DNA from: Paracoccus wurundjeri | GTDB taxonomy: Bacteria > Pseudomonadota > Alphaproteobacteria > Rhodobacterales > Rhodobacteraceae | Length of the DNA stretch: 64,000 nucleotides | Assembly: GCF_030678915.1 (NCBI RefSeq) | Contig: NZ_JAUUTZ010000001.1 | Coordinates: 1-64,000, forward strand | Direction: 5' to 3' | Shown: one piece after another, positions 51,475 through 61,450 of the stretch | Layout of the letters: the number at the start of each line of letters is the position of its first letter | Position numbering within the stretch: position 1 is the first letter of the stretch | Notes under the pieces: model-generated | What the model was told of the DNA's origin: nothing | Seen by the model: only the letters and a program-made list of their open reading frames with translations | The model's database searches: none | Made by a program: the position numbers and the translations under genes

Positions 51475-54018
51475 CTACTCGGCGGCTGTGGGTTTTTTCT
51501 CTTCGAGTTTCAACTCAGGAAGCTCGAGGAGTTCGGCCCGTCGGGGATTGCCCGCCAGGCTTTGGCGCACGGCCTCGCGAAGCGCGTGCGAGCGTTTCAG
51601 AATCCGGCGGAAACTGGTTTCGTTCAGTTCCAGCAGGCTGGTGGGCGTGATTGCCGTAACTTCCGCCCGGCGCGGCTTGCCGGTCAGGACAGCCAACTGC
51701 CCGAACATGTCGCCCCGCCCAAGACGGACGGTCTGTCCGGCCGTTTCTTGCTGAACCGCGCCAGAGGATACGAAGAAGACGCTATGCGCCGCGCTGTCCT
51801 TGCGAAGAATGACCTTTCCCGCATTGACATAACGCGTAGTCAATGCGCGGCCCAGTCTGCGCATCTCGTTTTCGCTCAGATCGGCGAATAGCGGGAATTG
51901 CCGTACCAATTCTTTTTTCGGCAGCGCGAGGTCGAGATGGGGGCGGCCTTCGGACTCGGCGCGGCGGCGGCTGATATCCTGCATCAATGCGGTGTGCAGC
52001 TCTGATCCGATCAGCCCGTCGTCATGCATGGCGTTGTACTCGCGTTCTTCCAGACGCAGGGCGGTGCGGCGGATAAAGCGTCGTTCCAGCTTTTCGGCAT
52101 AGCCGGGATATTGCAGACGCAATCCCTCGATCGCAGTTTCAACGGCTTCGACCCGACGGTTCAGCAATTCATGCAGGAGTTCCGCAACCCTGCGGCCGTG
52201 AATGCGACGGATCCGACGATCAATGAATTTGTATAAATCACGCAATATCAGCCGCTTTGCAAGCAACATCTCGAAGCGATCTGCGGTCATGCGGGCAAGT
52301 GGCGTGGCGATATGCAGCCGGTTGCGCAGGAATGCCGCCAATCTGAAATCCTTGCCATAGCGCAGACTGCGCCGCGCGGCCCGCTGATATCCGGTGCGCC
52401 CGCCGGTCCGCGCAGCTTCGATCATCCGGTCCGCGTCGAAAAGCATCGTTTCCGACAGTCGTGCGCTTATTGCCCGTTCGCGGAACCGTTCAAGGATCAC
52501 TTCGCGCTCATATCCGGCAAGCGCGATCAGGCCCAGCGTGATACGGTCGCGATCAAGGATTTCGGTATTATCCTCTGCCTCCGCCTGCGCGACCGCCTCA
52601 TCCAGCCTTTGGGCGAAGCGCTTGGCCTCCGAACGGACGGTTTCGCGCGTCAGTTCGTAATCTTCGGCGGTTTCCGCGACTTCTTCACGCACGGTTTGCA
52701 GCGATACGGCGATCACCTGATTGGATAGCGCGACATCCAGAGGGGACAGTTTGTCCAGTCCAAGCTTTCCGATCACCCAACGCAGCGTCGTTCCCTGAAC
52801 CAGAAGCGTGAACAGGGTAAACCCGGTTGCGACGATCCCCACCAGTCGTTTCGTTTCGACCGGTACGCGCAGGTTTTCGGTCACCGCCAGCGCCAGCGCC
52901 AGCGTGACCGCACCGCGCAAGCCCCCCCAGAGGATCGCGCTCCGATATCGCCCGCTGACCTGCGGCGAGACGCGGACCGCCGATAATAACGGCATCAGGC
53001 CGAACAAGACGATTGCCCGTGCCACGGTGGCGGCGGCGATCACCACCAGAATAAGTGCGAAATCGCCGGCATGCGTATCCTCCAGAAGGCGCGGGATCAG
53101 CAATGCGGCGAGAATGAAGATCAGTGCCCCGGCCCAATGCGCAAGCAGGGCCCAGACCTCGCGCAGATTGGTCCAGAAGGCGGGCGACAGCCGGACAGGG
53201 CCGATGATGCTCATGGTCAGCCCGGCGACCACGACCCCGATCACACCGGATGCGTCGAATAATCTTTCCGCCATAACGAAGGACAGATAGGGGACCGCGA
53301 CCGAAACCGAAATCTGCGCCAGTTCGAAGCGGGCGAACCACATCATCAGGACGACGGCGATACGCGCGGTCAGAAATCCGGCAAGCGTACCGCCGACGAA
53401 CAGCATCGGAAATCCGCTGATCGCCTCGCCCAGAGCGGGGTCCGCGCCACCCAGCGTGACGAAACCCATGAACAGGCCGAACAGTGCGATTGCGGCGGCA
53501 TCGTTCAACAGGCTTTCGCCCTCGATGATCCGTGCCAGGCGCCGCGGTGCCGAGATCGAGCGGAAAATCCCCACTACGGCCGAGGGATCCGTGGTGGAGA
53601 CGATCGATCCGATCAGCAGGCAGATGACCAGCGGCAAGCCGCTGAACCATGCCAGCGAATAGCCGATCGTCAGGGTGGCAACGACGACGGCCACGACCGC
53701 CAGTGTCAGGATCGGTACCCAGTCATCCAGCATCCGCCGCACATTCATTTCCAGCGTTGCCTGAAAAATCAGTGTCGGCAGAAAGACATAGAGGAACACG
53801 TTCGAGCGGATCGGCAGGGCCAGAATTGCCTCGGCCACCGGGTCCAGGGCATTGGTCAGACTGGTACGCAGGAAAAAGATTGCGGCGGCCCCGATCAGAA
53901 TGCCCAGAACCGCGAGAATCACACTGTAAGGCAATGCCAGCCGCGCCGCCAAAGGTTCAGCAAGCCCGATGAGGACGAAAAGCGACGCTGCAATGGTGGT
54001 CAGAAGAACGATGTCCAT
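51475..54018 (-). CDS. CPA1-type Na+/H+ antiporter with C-terminal cyclic-nucleotide-binding domain
   Basis: An 847-residue protein. The first ~420 residues form 12-13 membrane helices with 'TTDPSAVVGIFRS' and 'EGESLLNDAAAIALFGLFMG', the transport motifs of NhaP/CPA1 antiporters. A long charged cytosolic part (430-720) follows, then a CNBD-like domain (about 720-815: 'FPLFADLSENEMRRLGRALT', 'GAVQQETAGQTVRLGRGDMF', 'AEVTAITPTSLLEL'). This is the order in SOS1- and sperm-NHE-like exchangers. The phosphate-binding cassette has 'GDMFGQLAVLTGKPRRAEV', with GQLA where cAMP binders have GELA, so nucleotide binding is uncertain. Confidence 0.9.
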   Translation of the reverse strand: MDIVLLTTIAASLFVLIGLAEPLAARLALPYSVILAVLGILIGAAAIFFLRTSLTNALDPVAEAILALPIRSNVFLYVFLPTLIFQATLEMNVRRMLDDWVPILTLAVVAVVVATLTIGYSLAWFSGLPLVICLLIGSIVSTTDPSAVVGIFRSISAPRRLARIIEGESLLNDAAAIALFGLFMGFVTLGGADPALGEAISGFPMLFVGGTLAGFLTARIAVVLMMWFARFELAQISVSVAVPYLSFVMAERLFDASGVIGVVVAGLTMSIIGPVRLSPAFWTNLREVWALLAHWAGALIFILAALLIPRLLEDTHAGDFALILVVIAAATVARAIVLFGLMPLLSAVRVSPQVSGRYRSAILWGGLRGAVTLALALAVTENLRVPVETKRLVGIVATGFTLFTLLVQGTTLRWVIGKLGLDKLSPLDVALSNQVIAVSLQTVREEVAETAEDYELTRETVRSEAKRFAQRLDEAVAQAEAEDNTEILDRDRITLGLIALAGYEREVILERFRERAISARLSETMLFDADRMIEAARTGGRTGYQRAARRSLRYGKDFRLAAFLRNRLHIATPLARMTADRFEMLLAKRLILRDLYKFIDRRIRRIHGRRVAELLHELLNRRVEAVETAIEGLRLQYPGYAEKLERRFIRRTALRLEEREYNAMHDDGLIGSELHTALMQDISRRRAESEGRPHLDLALPKKELVRQFPLFADLSENEMRRLGRALTTRYVNAGKVILRKDSAAHSVFFVSSGAVQQETAGQTVRLGRGDMFGQLAVLTGKPRRAEVTAITPTSLLELNETSFRRILKRSHALREAVRQSLAGNPRRAELLELPELKLEEKKPTAAE

Positions 54019-54126
54019 TGCTCTGCGATAGCCGGATTTTTCGGGTCAGGGAATATCTTCCCGCAACAAAAATCGATCACAATGGAGCGTTGATGCGTTT
54101 CGGCTAAAATTCGAGCGAACCGTGGC

Positions 54127-55095
54127 TTACGCCTGTCCATCGGCCAGCAATGCCAGATCCGCATGCCCCCGATCCGCCAGTTGCCGCGCCGCCCGCCATG
54201 CCCTGAGACCGCTGCGGCAGCATAACACCACGCGCTGCCCGGAAGGAGGTTCCCATTCGGCGATTGCTTCGGGACCAAGCCGCAGGGCATGGGGTGCTAC
54301 GGGCGAAGGGGATTCGCTTTCCGGGCGCAATTCGATCACGCAATCAGAAGGGCGCAGCCCGTTGCGTGAAATGAAAGGCAGGGCAGGGCCGTCAGGCTCG
54401 GGCGCGTCGGTAAAGCGGAAACTGCTGAAGCGCCATCCGGCAAGATCAACGGTCACCATCTGCCCGATGGGGGAAGGTTCAAGGCCCAGCAAAGCGGACA
54501 TGGCCATCTGCGCCTGCAATGCACCGACGGTCGCGACCACGGGGCCCATGACACCCGCTGTCGCGCAGCTTTGGGCATTGCGCGGAAGTTCCGGAAAAAG
54601 CGCGCGCAGGGATGGGCCCCCGCCGCAGAAACCACCGGCATATCCCTGCCGGCCCAGTACCGATCCGGCGATCAGCGGCAAGCGGCGGCGGGCGCATTCG
54701 TCCGAAAGAATGTAACTCACGGCAAAGCTGTCTGCCGCATCGACGACCAGATCAACATCCTCCAGCAGCGGTCCCGCCGTATCAGGATCAAGCCAGCCGC
54801 GAATTGCCTGAAGTTCGATCTCCGGATTCAGCCGCCGGGCTTCCCGCGCCGCGCAATCCGCCTTGGGCTGTCCGATATCCGACATGCGGAAGATCGTCTG
54901 CCGATGCAGATTGCTTTCACTGACCAGATCATCGTCCAACAGCCGTAATCGTCCGACCCCGGCCCCGGTGAGCGCCGGGATCACGCTTGACCCAAGCCCG
55001 CCTGCACCAACCACAAGCACATGCGATGCGGCAAGCCGGGCCTGTCCGACAGAGCCGATCTCGGGCAGGATGGTCTGACGGTCGTAACGGGTCAT
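54127..55095 (-). CDS. MoeB/ThiF/HesA E1-like adenylyltransferase fused to a rhodanese domain
   Basis: A 322-residue protein. The adenylation domain (1-235) has 'HVLVVGAGGLGSSVIPAL', 'LLDDDLVSESNLHRQ' and 'VDAADSFAVSYILSDECA', with a Cys in 'NAQSCATAGVMGPV'. The C-terminal rhodanese domain (about 240-320) has the active-site Cys in 'VVLCCRSGLRAWRA'. Such proteins activate the C terminus of a ThiS- or MoaD-like sulfur carrier and load sulfur on it. No carrier gene adjoins. ATG 55095 has AAGGAA eight bases upstream. Confidence 0.9.
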   Translation of the reverse strand: MTRYDRQTILPEIGSVGQARLAASHVLVVGAGGLGSSVIPALTGAGVGRLRLLDDDLVSESNLHRQTIFRMSDIGQPKADCAAREARRLNPEIELQAIRGWLDPDTAGPLLEDVDLVVDAADSFAVSYILSDECARRRLPLIAGSVLGRQGYAGGFCGGGPSLRALFPELPRNAQSCATAGVMGPVVATVGALQAQMAMSALLGLEPSPIGQMVTVDLAGWRFSSFRFTDAPEPDGPALPFISRNGLRPSDCVIELRPESESPSPVAPHALRLGPEAIAEWEPPSGQRVVLCCRSGLRAWRAARQLADRGHADLALLADGQA

Positions 55096-55269
55096 TCCGG
55101 CGGTTCCTTGGGCGGGTTCCGGATAGAGATATGAGTGTCCGGCGATGTGTTTCAACCGGAATTTGACGGATGGCGTTTCATATTGCGCGTGGCGGTGCTT
55201 TCAGATCCGCAAAACGCGGCAAGATTTTCGTCATCTCCGCCCGCAAGCTATTCTTGCTGCGACGAAGGA

Positions 55270-57072
55270 TCACACGACCACGCCGGCGCCTTCGGTCGCG
55301 GGGCCGGCAACGGCCCGGAAGGCTGCGAATAACTCGCGGCCCATGCCCTCGTTGCTGCCTGAGGGATCGAAACCTGCGGGGCGGCGGTTGTCGAAATCCT
55401 CGGCCAGGCAATCGATCGTGCCCATGGTGGCGTCCATGCGGATGAGATCGCCATCCCGCACGCGGGCAAGCGGCCCGCCTACGGATGCTTCGGGCGAGAT
55501 ATGGATCGCGGCGGGCACTTTGCCCGAAGCCCCCGACATGCGCCCGTCGGTCACGAGCGCCACCTTAAGCCCCCGGTCCTGCAAGACAGCCAGGCATGGC
55601 GTCAGCGAATGCAATTCGGGCATGCCATTCGCGCGCGGTCCCTGAAAGCGGACGACGACAACCGTGTCTTCGGTGAATTCGCCCGCCTTGAAAGCAGCCT
55701 TCACCTGTTCCTGATCTGTGAAAACACGGGCTTTCGCTTCGATCACATGACGTTCCTGCGCCACGGCGCTGACCTTGATGACGCCTCGGCCAAGATTGCC
55801 CTCCAGCTGTTTCACTCCGCCGGTTCGGGCAAAGGGAGCGCTGGCCGGGCGCAGGATCTTGTCGTTCAGGGATTCTTTCGCCCCGGCCTCCCAGCGTACA
55901 CGCTTTCCGTCCAGTTTCGGTTCGGCCGTGTAGCCGTTCAAGCCGGTTCCGTTGATCGTTCTGACATCGGCATGCAGCAGACCCGCTTCCAGCAATTGCC
56001 CGATCATATAACCGATGCCGCCAGCAGCATGGAAATGATTCACATCCGCCAGACCATTCGGATAGACCCGCGCCATTAGCGGGACATTTTCGGAAATATC
56101 ATGGAAATCGGCGATATCCAGCAGCACCCCGGCCGCCCGCGCCATGGCCGGCAGATGCATGACCAGATTGGTCGAGCCGCCCGTCGCCATCAGACCCACG
56201 ATGCCGTTGACAAAGGCACGTTCGTCCAGAACCTCGCCCGCGGGCAGGTAATCGTTGCCCAGTCGGGTGATCGCTGCCGCGCGTTCAAGACCGGCCACGG
56301 TCAGGGCTTCGCGCAGGGGGGTGTTCGGATTCACGAAGCTGGAGCCGGGCAGATGCAGCCCCATGAATTCCATCAGCATCTGATTGCTGTTGGCGGTGCC
56401 GTAGAAAGTGCAGGTGCCGGGGGAGTGATAAGAGGCCATTTCCGCCGCCATCAACACGTCACGCCCGACCTCTCCGGCGGCGAATTGCTGGCGAATCTTC
56501 GATTTCTCGTCATTCGGCAGGCCGGACGGCATCGGCCCGGCGGGAATGAATACGGCGGGGATATGGCCGAACGTTGCCGCCCCGATCACCAGTCCTGGTA
56601 CGATCTTGTCGCAGACCCCCATGTAAAGCGCCGCATCGAAACAATCATGGGACAACGCCACCCCGGCGGCCAAAGCGATGACATCGCGCGAAAACAGCGA
56701 CAACTCCATCCCCGCGCGGCCCTGCGTGACGCCGTCGCACATGGCGGGAACGCCGCCCGCAACCTGTACAGTTACCCCGATTTCACGCCCGGCGCGGCGA
56801 ATGATATCGGGATAGCGTTCATAGGGCTGATGCGCCGACAGCATGTCATTATAGGCCGTGACGATCCCGATATTCGGCTTGCGCGAGCCCGCCAGATCGT
56901 CCTTGTCATCCATTGCCGCATAGGCATGGGCCTGATTGCCGCAGGACAGATGCGCCCGGCGGGGGCCATCCTCGGCGGCTTTGGCGATCTTTTTCAGATA
57001 AGCGCTGCGGGTGGTTTGCGAACGTTCGCGGATACGGTCGGTCACACGGTCGATGGTGGCGTGAAGGGTCAT
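55270..57072 (-). CDS. edd: Phosphogluconate dehydratase (Entner-Doudoroff)
   Basis: A 600-residue Fe-S dehydratase making KDPG from 6-phosphogluconate. Cluster Cys motifs are '[18 protein letters not shown]', '[10 protein letters not shown]' and '[14 protein letters not shown]', and the C terminus has '[18 protein letters not shown]'. Length fits Edd rather than IlvD. Its partner eda is not in the window. The gene has a promoter with an operator palindrome in the spacer. The ATG at 57072 has GAGGAGG upstream. Confidence 0.95.
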   Translation of the reverse strand: MTLHATIDRVTDRIRERSQTTRSAYLKKIAKAAEDGPRRAHLSCGNQAHAYAAMDDKDDLAGSRKPNIGIVTAYNDMLSAHQPYERYPDIIRRAGREIGVTVQVAGGVPAMCDGVTQGRAGMELSLFSRDVIALAAGVALSHDCFDAALYMGVCDKIVPGLVIGAATFGHIPAVFIPAGPMPSGLPNDEKSKIRQQFAAGEVGRDVLMAAEMASYHSPGTCTFYGTANSNQMLMEFMGLHLPGSSFVNPNTPLREALTVAGLERAAAITRLGNDYLPAGEVLDERAFVNGIVGLMATGGSTNLVMHLPAMARAAGVLLDIADFHDISENVPLMARVYPNGLADVNHFHAAGGIGYMIGQLLEAGLLHADVRTINGTGLNGYTAEPKLDGKRVRWEAGAKESLNDKILRPASAPFARTGGVKQLEGNLGRGVIKVSAVAQERHVIEAKARVFTDQEQVKAAFKAGEFTEDTVVVVRFQGPRANGMPELHSLTPCLAVLQDRGLKVALVTDGRMSGASGKVPAAIHISPEASVGGPLARVRDGDLIRMDATMGTIDCLAEDFDNRRPAGFDPSGSNEGMGRELFAAFRAVAGPATEGAGVVV

Positions 57073-57099
57073 CTTGCTGCCTCCTCTGGCTTTGAAGGC

Positions 57100-57128
57100 A
57101 CAATAATCTGTTAGCGATAACAATTCAA
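57100..57128 (-). promoter_or_regulatory. edd promoter with an operator in its spacer
   Basis: Minus strand: TTGAAT (57123-57128), 17-base spacer, TATTGT (57100-57105). The spacer contains the perfect inverted repeat TGTTA-TCGC-TAACA (57109-57122). This matches the gluconate-repressor style TGTTA-N4-TAACA, so a LacI-family GntR-like repressor would block RNA polymerase directly. Confidence 0.6.
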
Positions 57129-57227
57129 CCCATGCTTGGAATTTGCAGCTATCACCGCGCGAGATTTCAGCAGATCGTCACATGCGGGAAATAGCCGTCA
57201 AATTCGCCGGATCGGAAGCGGGATCGT

Positions 57228-58040
57228 TCAGCCGGTGGCTTTTTCGGCCAGCTTCGCCTGATCCCACAGGCGATCCATCTCGGCAAGATCGCTATCCTCC
57301 GGGCGGCGGTTATCCGAGGCCAGGGCGGCCTCTATCGCCTGGAACCTGCGGGTGAACTTGGTATTCGCGCGGCGCAGCGCCTGTTCCGGATCGATCTTCA
57401 GATGCCTTGCCAGATTGGCCATGACGAACAGCAGATCGCCGAATTCCTCTTCAAGCTCGTCCGGTCCCAGATGATCGCGGGCCTCAACCAGTTCGGCGGT
57501 TTCCTCGGCGATCTTGTCCAGAACATTCGCGGCATCGGGCCAATCGAAGCCTACCCGTGCCGCCCGGTTCTGCAGTTTGACCGCCCGTGTCAGTGCCGGC
57601 AGGCCAAGCGCGACCCCGTCCAATGTCCCGCGTTCGGCCTTGCCCGCGCGTTCGACGGCCTTGATCGCCTCCCAGTCTTTCACCTGTTGTTCGGCGGATT
57701 TGTCGCGGCTTTCATCGCCAAAGACATGCGGATGCCGGAAAATCAGCTTGTCGGAAATTGCTGCGGCGCAATCCGCAAAATCGAACATGCCCTGTTCCTG
57801 CGCCATTTGCGCATGGAACACGACCTGCAACAGCAAATCGCCCAGTTCGCCCGGCAATTCATCCCATGCCTTGCGGTCGATGGCATCGGCGACCTCATGC
57901 GCCTCTTCGATCGTGTAGGGTGAGATCGAGGCGAAATCCTGTTCGATATCCCAGGGACAGCCGGTTTTCGGATCCCGCAACTCGGCCATGATGTCGATCA
58001 GGCGGGTGATCTCGGCGCCCGCGTTCTTGCTGTCAGCCAT
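57228..58040 (-). CDS. mazG: MazG nucleoside triphosphate pyrophosphohydrolase
   Basis: A 270-residue MazG with two all-alpha NTP-PPase domains. The first has 'ELRDPKTGCPWDIEQDF' and the metal-binding 'ELPGELGDLLLQVVFHA'; the second 'EETAELVEARDHLGPDELEEEFGDLLFVMANLA'-type ExxE/ExxD residues near 195-220. It hydrolyses non-canonical or excess NTPs. Divergent to the M20 gene 62 bases away. Confidence 0.93.
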   Translation of the reverse strand: MADSKNAGAEITRLIDIMAELRDPKTGCPWDIEQDFASISPYTIEEAHEVADAIDRKAWDELPGELGDLLLQVVFHAQMAQEQGMFDFADCAAAISDKLIFRHPHVFGDESRDKSAEQQVKDWEAIKAVERAGKAERGTLDGVALGLPALTRAVKLQNRAARVGFDWPDAANVLDKIAEETAELVEARDHLGPDELEEEFGDLLFVMANLARHLKIDPEQALRRANTKFTRRFQAIEAALASDNRRPEDSDLAEMDRLWDQAKLAEKATG

Positions 58041-58102
58041 TGCAATTCATCCCGTCCTCGGCTCCGATGAACCGATTGCCACAGCATGAAGGGTGAGTCC
58101 AC

Positions 58103-59266
58103 ATGCCAGTCCTGAACCGAATCGCTTCCTTCGCTGACGATATGACCGCATGGCGACGGTATCTGCACCAGCATCCGGAACTGGGATTCGAGTGCCATGA
58201 AACGGCGAAATTCGTCGCAGGGAAGTTGCGCGAGTTCGGAGTGGACGAAATCCACGAAGGAATCGGAAAGACCGGCATTGTCGCGATTATCAATGGCAAG
58301 GGCGGAGGAAACACGATCGGATTGCGGGCCGATATGGACGGGCTGCCGATGTCCGAGACAAGCGGGGTGGAATGGGCCTCGACCGTGCCGGGACGGATGC
58401 ATGCATGCGGACATGACGGGCATACGACCATGCTTCTGGGGGCGGCGAAATATTTGTCCGAGACACGGAATTTCACCGGACGCGTGGCGTTGATCTTTCA
58501 GCCCGCAGAAGAGGCTGGAGGCGGCGGAGACGTCATGGTTCAGGAAGGCATCATGGAGCGATTCGGGATCGGCCGGGTCTTCGCGATGCATAACAGTCCC
58601 GGTCAGCCTCAGGGGAGCTTCTATACCACGCCGGGGCCGATTATGGCGGCCGTGGACAGCTTCGAGATCGATATCAGCGGCCGTGGCGGCCACGGCGCGA
58701 TGCCGCATCTGACCGCGGATCCGGTGGTGGCGGCCGTGGCCATCGTGACTGCGATCCAGACGATTTCCAGTCGCAACCATTACGCTTTGGACGATCTGGT
58801 CGTGTCAGTGACGCAGATCCATACCGGCAGCGCCGATAATATCGTTCCGGATGATGCGTGGATCTGCGGCACCGTACGGACCTTTGATCCGGATGTGCGC
58901 GAGATGGTCCGTCGCCGCCTGTCCGAGATCTGCACAGGGCAGGGTGCGGCCTACAATGTTACCGCAACATTAAACTATCACGAGGGATATCCCGCTACCG
59001 TCAACGATCCAGATCAGACAGCTTTTGCAGCGCAGACCGCCCGTGAGGTGGTGGGAGAGGCGAATGTCGCCGATAATTATGGCCGCGAGATGGGGGCCGA
59101 GGATTTCAGTTATATGCTGAATGCGCGTCCGGGCTGTTACCTGTTTCTGGGGCAGGGCGGTGGGCCGGGAGTTCACAATCCGGGTTATGATTTCAACGAC
59201 GATATCGCTCCTATCGGCGCCAGTTTCTTCGCGCGTCTGGTCGAACGCGCCCAGCCGGTGGATTAA
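58103..59266 (+). CDS. M20 family amidohydrolase (hippurate/N-acyl-amino-acid type)
   Basis: A 387-residue metallo-amidohydrolase of the M20D group. The metal Cys and His are in 'MHACGHDGHTTMLLGAAKYL', the catalytic Glu pair in 'FQPAEEAGGG', and the lid dimerisation domain lies about 180-290. Family members remove acyl groups from amino acids; substrate here unknown. RBS GAGT-like only, ATG 58103. Confidence 0.9.
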   Translation: MPVLNRIASFADDMTAWRRYLHQHPELGFECHETAKFVAGKLREFGVDEIHEGIGKTGIVAIINGKGGGNTIGLRADMDGLPMSETSGVEWASTVPGRMHACGHDGHTTMLLGAAKYLSETRNFTGRVALIFQPAEEAGGGGDVMVQEGIMERFGIGRVFAMHNSPGQPQGSFYTTPGPIMAAVDSFEIDISGRGGHGAMPHLTADPVVAAVAIVTAIQTISSRNHYALDDLVVSVTQIHTGSADNIVPDDAWICGTVRTFDPDVREMVRRRLSEICTGQGAAYNVTATLNYHEGYPATVNDPDQTAFAAQTAREVVGEANVADNYGREMGAEDFSYMLNARPGCYLFLGQGGGPGVHNPGYDFNDDIAPIGASFFARLVERAQPVD

Positions 59267-59440
59267 AGCCGGAAATACCCGCCGCATGGCGACGTGGGGG
59301 CTGTTCACGCGGTTCTGAACCCGAAAGTCAGCTTTGGGCATGCGGTTTCTTGCCAATAACCGGCCACACAGATAGGTTGCGCGCCAACTCGTGAGATGGT
59401 CCGTCATATTGACCCGGTCCGACAGCCGAAAGGAAATTGA

Positions 59441-59770
59441 ATGTTCGCTACTCCTGCCTACGCACAGGCCGCCGGTGGTTCCGGCGGAGCTGCCTTTGCT
59501 CAGTTCATTCCGCTGGTACTGATCTTTGCGATCATGTATTTCCTGATGATCAGACCTCAGCAAAAGCGGGTGAAGCAGCATCGCGAGATGGTGGCCGCGC
59601 TGAAGAAGGGCGACCAGATCGTGACGCAGGGCGGTTTGATCGGCAAGGTTGTCAGTGCCCGCGATGACGAACTGGAGGTCGAAATCGCGCAGGGCGTGCG
59701 TGTCCGTGTGGTGCGTTCGACCGTGGCGCAGGTGATTAGCGCAACCCAGCCCGTTGCCGCCAATAGCTGA
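59441..59770 (+). CDS. yajC: Preprotein translocase subunit YajC
   Basis: A 109-residue YajC, the small partner of SecDF. A short Ala/Gly-rich N terminus, one membrane helix (about 23-41) ending in 'MYFLMIRPQQKR', and a cytosolic domain with 'LKKGDQIVTQGGLIGKVV'. The ATG at 59441 has GAAAGGAA upstream. First gene of yajC-secD-secF. Confidence 0.94.
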   Translation: MFATPAYAQAAGGSGGAAFAQFIPLVLIFAIMYFLMIRPQQKRVKQHREMVAALKKGDQIVTQGGLIGKVVSARDDELEVEIAQGVRVRVVRSTVAQVISATQPVAANS

Positions 59771-59784
59771 AGGCCGGATAACAG

Positions 59785-61449
59785 ATGCTTCAGATCGACC
59801 GATGGAAACGTATCCTGATCATCGGGCTCTGCGTGCTGGGTCTGGCCTATGCCGCGCCCAACCTGTTCTACAAACGCGTAGAGGCGCATAACGACGCTGT
59901 CGCGCAGATCGAAAGGACCGGGGCCAGCACTCCGGAACTCGATGCGGCAAAGGCTGGCTGGCCGGGCTGGCTGCCGAGCGGTCTGGTCAATCTGGGGCTT
60001 GATCTTCGTGGCGGCGCGCATTTGCTGGCCGAGGTGCAGGTCGAGCAGGTCTACAAGTCGCGGATGGATGGGCTTTGGCCCGAACTTCGTCGCGCGCTTG
60101 CGGATGAGCGATCCACCATCGGCGCGATTCGGCGGGTGCAATCGCCGGAAGGGACGCTGAAAATCGAGATCGCCAATCCCGATCAGATGTCCCGCGCAAT
60201 CGAGATCGCCCGCGGCTTTTCGGATCCCATCACCAGTCTGACAGGGGCGGGGCAGTCCAGTCTGGATATCTCGGGCAGCGGCAAAACGATGACGATTCAG
60301 TTGTCGGATGCCGAAAAGATCGCCGTGAATGACCGGACAATGCAGCAGAGCCTTGAGATCGTCCGCCGCCGTATCGACGAGGTGGGAACCCGTGAGCCGA
60401 CGATTATTCGACAGGGCGATGACCGCATTCTGATTCAGGTGCCGGGCATCGGCTCGGCTGCCGAACTCAAGGAACTGATCGGTACGACGGCGAAACTGAC
60501 ATTCAACCCGGTCGCAGGTACCGGCTCGAATCCGGATGCGTCGGTCGATATCGGGCAGATCGTGCTGTCCGACGCCGAGAATGAAGGCGTTTATTACACG
60601 ATCGAAGAAAACCCGGTCGTCACGGGTGAAGAATTGAACGATGCGCTTCCGGCCACGGACGAGAACGGATTTCCTTCGGTCACATTCCGTTTCAACCCGT
60701 CCGGAGCGCGGAAATTCGGGCATTATACATCGGCCAATATTGGCCAGCCCTTCGCGATCGTATTGGATGACGAGGTCATCTCGGCCCCGGTGATCCGGCA
60801 GGCGATCGAGACCGGCTCGGGCCAGATTTCAGGTTCGATGACCTTCGACGAGGCAAATCGGCTTGCAGTGCTGTTGCGCGCGGGCGCGCTTCCAGCCGAA
60901 CTGAACTTTCTGGAAGAGCGCACGATCGGCCCGGAATTGGGGCAGGACAGCGTCGACGCGGGCAAGATCGCAGCTGGCGTGGGGTTCGTGGCAGTGGTTG
61001 CCCTGATGATCCTGTCATATGGGCAGTTCGGCGTCTTTGCCTCGATTGCGCTTGCCATCAATATGGGGCTGCTCTTCGGCGTGCTGTCGATGATCGGCGC
61101 GACATTGACCTTACCCGGTATCGCCGGGATCGTGCTGACCATCGGTATGGCAGTCGACGCCAATGTGCTGGTCTTCGAGCGAATACGAGAGGAACTGAGA
61201 CATGCCAAAGGCCCGGCGCGGGCGATTGAACTGGGCTACGAACGGGCGAAGTCCGCGATCGTGGACGCCAATATCACCACGCTGATCGTCGCTGCGATCC
61301 TGTTCTTTCTTGGCTCGGGGCCCGTCAAGGGTTTTGCGGTGACGTTGACCATCGGTATCGTCACCTCGGTTTTCACCGCTCTTTGGGTCACACGACTATT
61401 GACAGTCACGTGGTTCCACCGCGCCCGTCCACGCCAGATCGAGGTGTAA
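59785..61449 (+). CDS. secD: Protein translocase subunit SecD
   Basis: A 554-residue SecD: an N-terminal helix (about 12-29), a large periplasmic part (about 30-380) containing 'VNLGLDLRGGAHLLAEV' and 'IVRRRIDEVGTREP', then five helices with 'TIGMAVDANVLVFERIREEL', the conserved proton-path segment. With SecF it uses the proton gradient to pull secreted proteins. One base separates it from secF. Confidence 0.96.
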   Translation: MLQIDRWKRILIIGLCVLGLAYAAPNLFYKRVEAHNDAVAQIERTGASTPELDAAKAGWPGWLPSGLVNLGLDLRGGAHLLAEVQVEQVYKSRMDGLWPELRRALADERSTIGAIRRVQSPEGTLKIEIANPDQMSRAIEIARGFSDPITSLTGAGQSSLDISGSGKTMTIQLSDAEKIAVNDRTMQQSLEIVRRRIDEVGTREPTIIRQGDDRILIQVPGIGSAAELKELIGTTAKLTFNPVAGTGSNPDASVDIGQIVLSDAENEGVYYTIEENPVVTGEELNDALPATDENGFPSVTFRFNPSGARKFGHYTSANIGQPFAIVLDDEVISAPVIRQAIETGSGQISGSMTFDEANRLAVLLRAGALPAELNFLEERTIGPELGQDSVDAGKIAAGVGFVAVVALMILSYGQFGVFASIALAINMGLLFGVLSMIGATLTLPGIAGIVLTIGMAVDANVLVFERIREELRHAKGPARAIELGYERAKSAIVDANITTLIVAAILFFLGSGPVKGFAVTLTIGIVTSVFTALWVTRLLTVTWFHRARPRQIEV

Positions 61450-61450
61450 C

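Noticed and set aside
55240..55256. GCAAG-CTATT-CTTGC hairpin after edd
   Set aside because: A 5-bp stem without a T run; too weak to call a terminator.
59557..60723. A 388-codon open frame opposite yajC and secD
   Set aside because: Shadow of conserved secretion genes; no ribosome binding site or domain.
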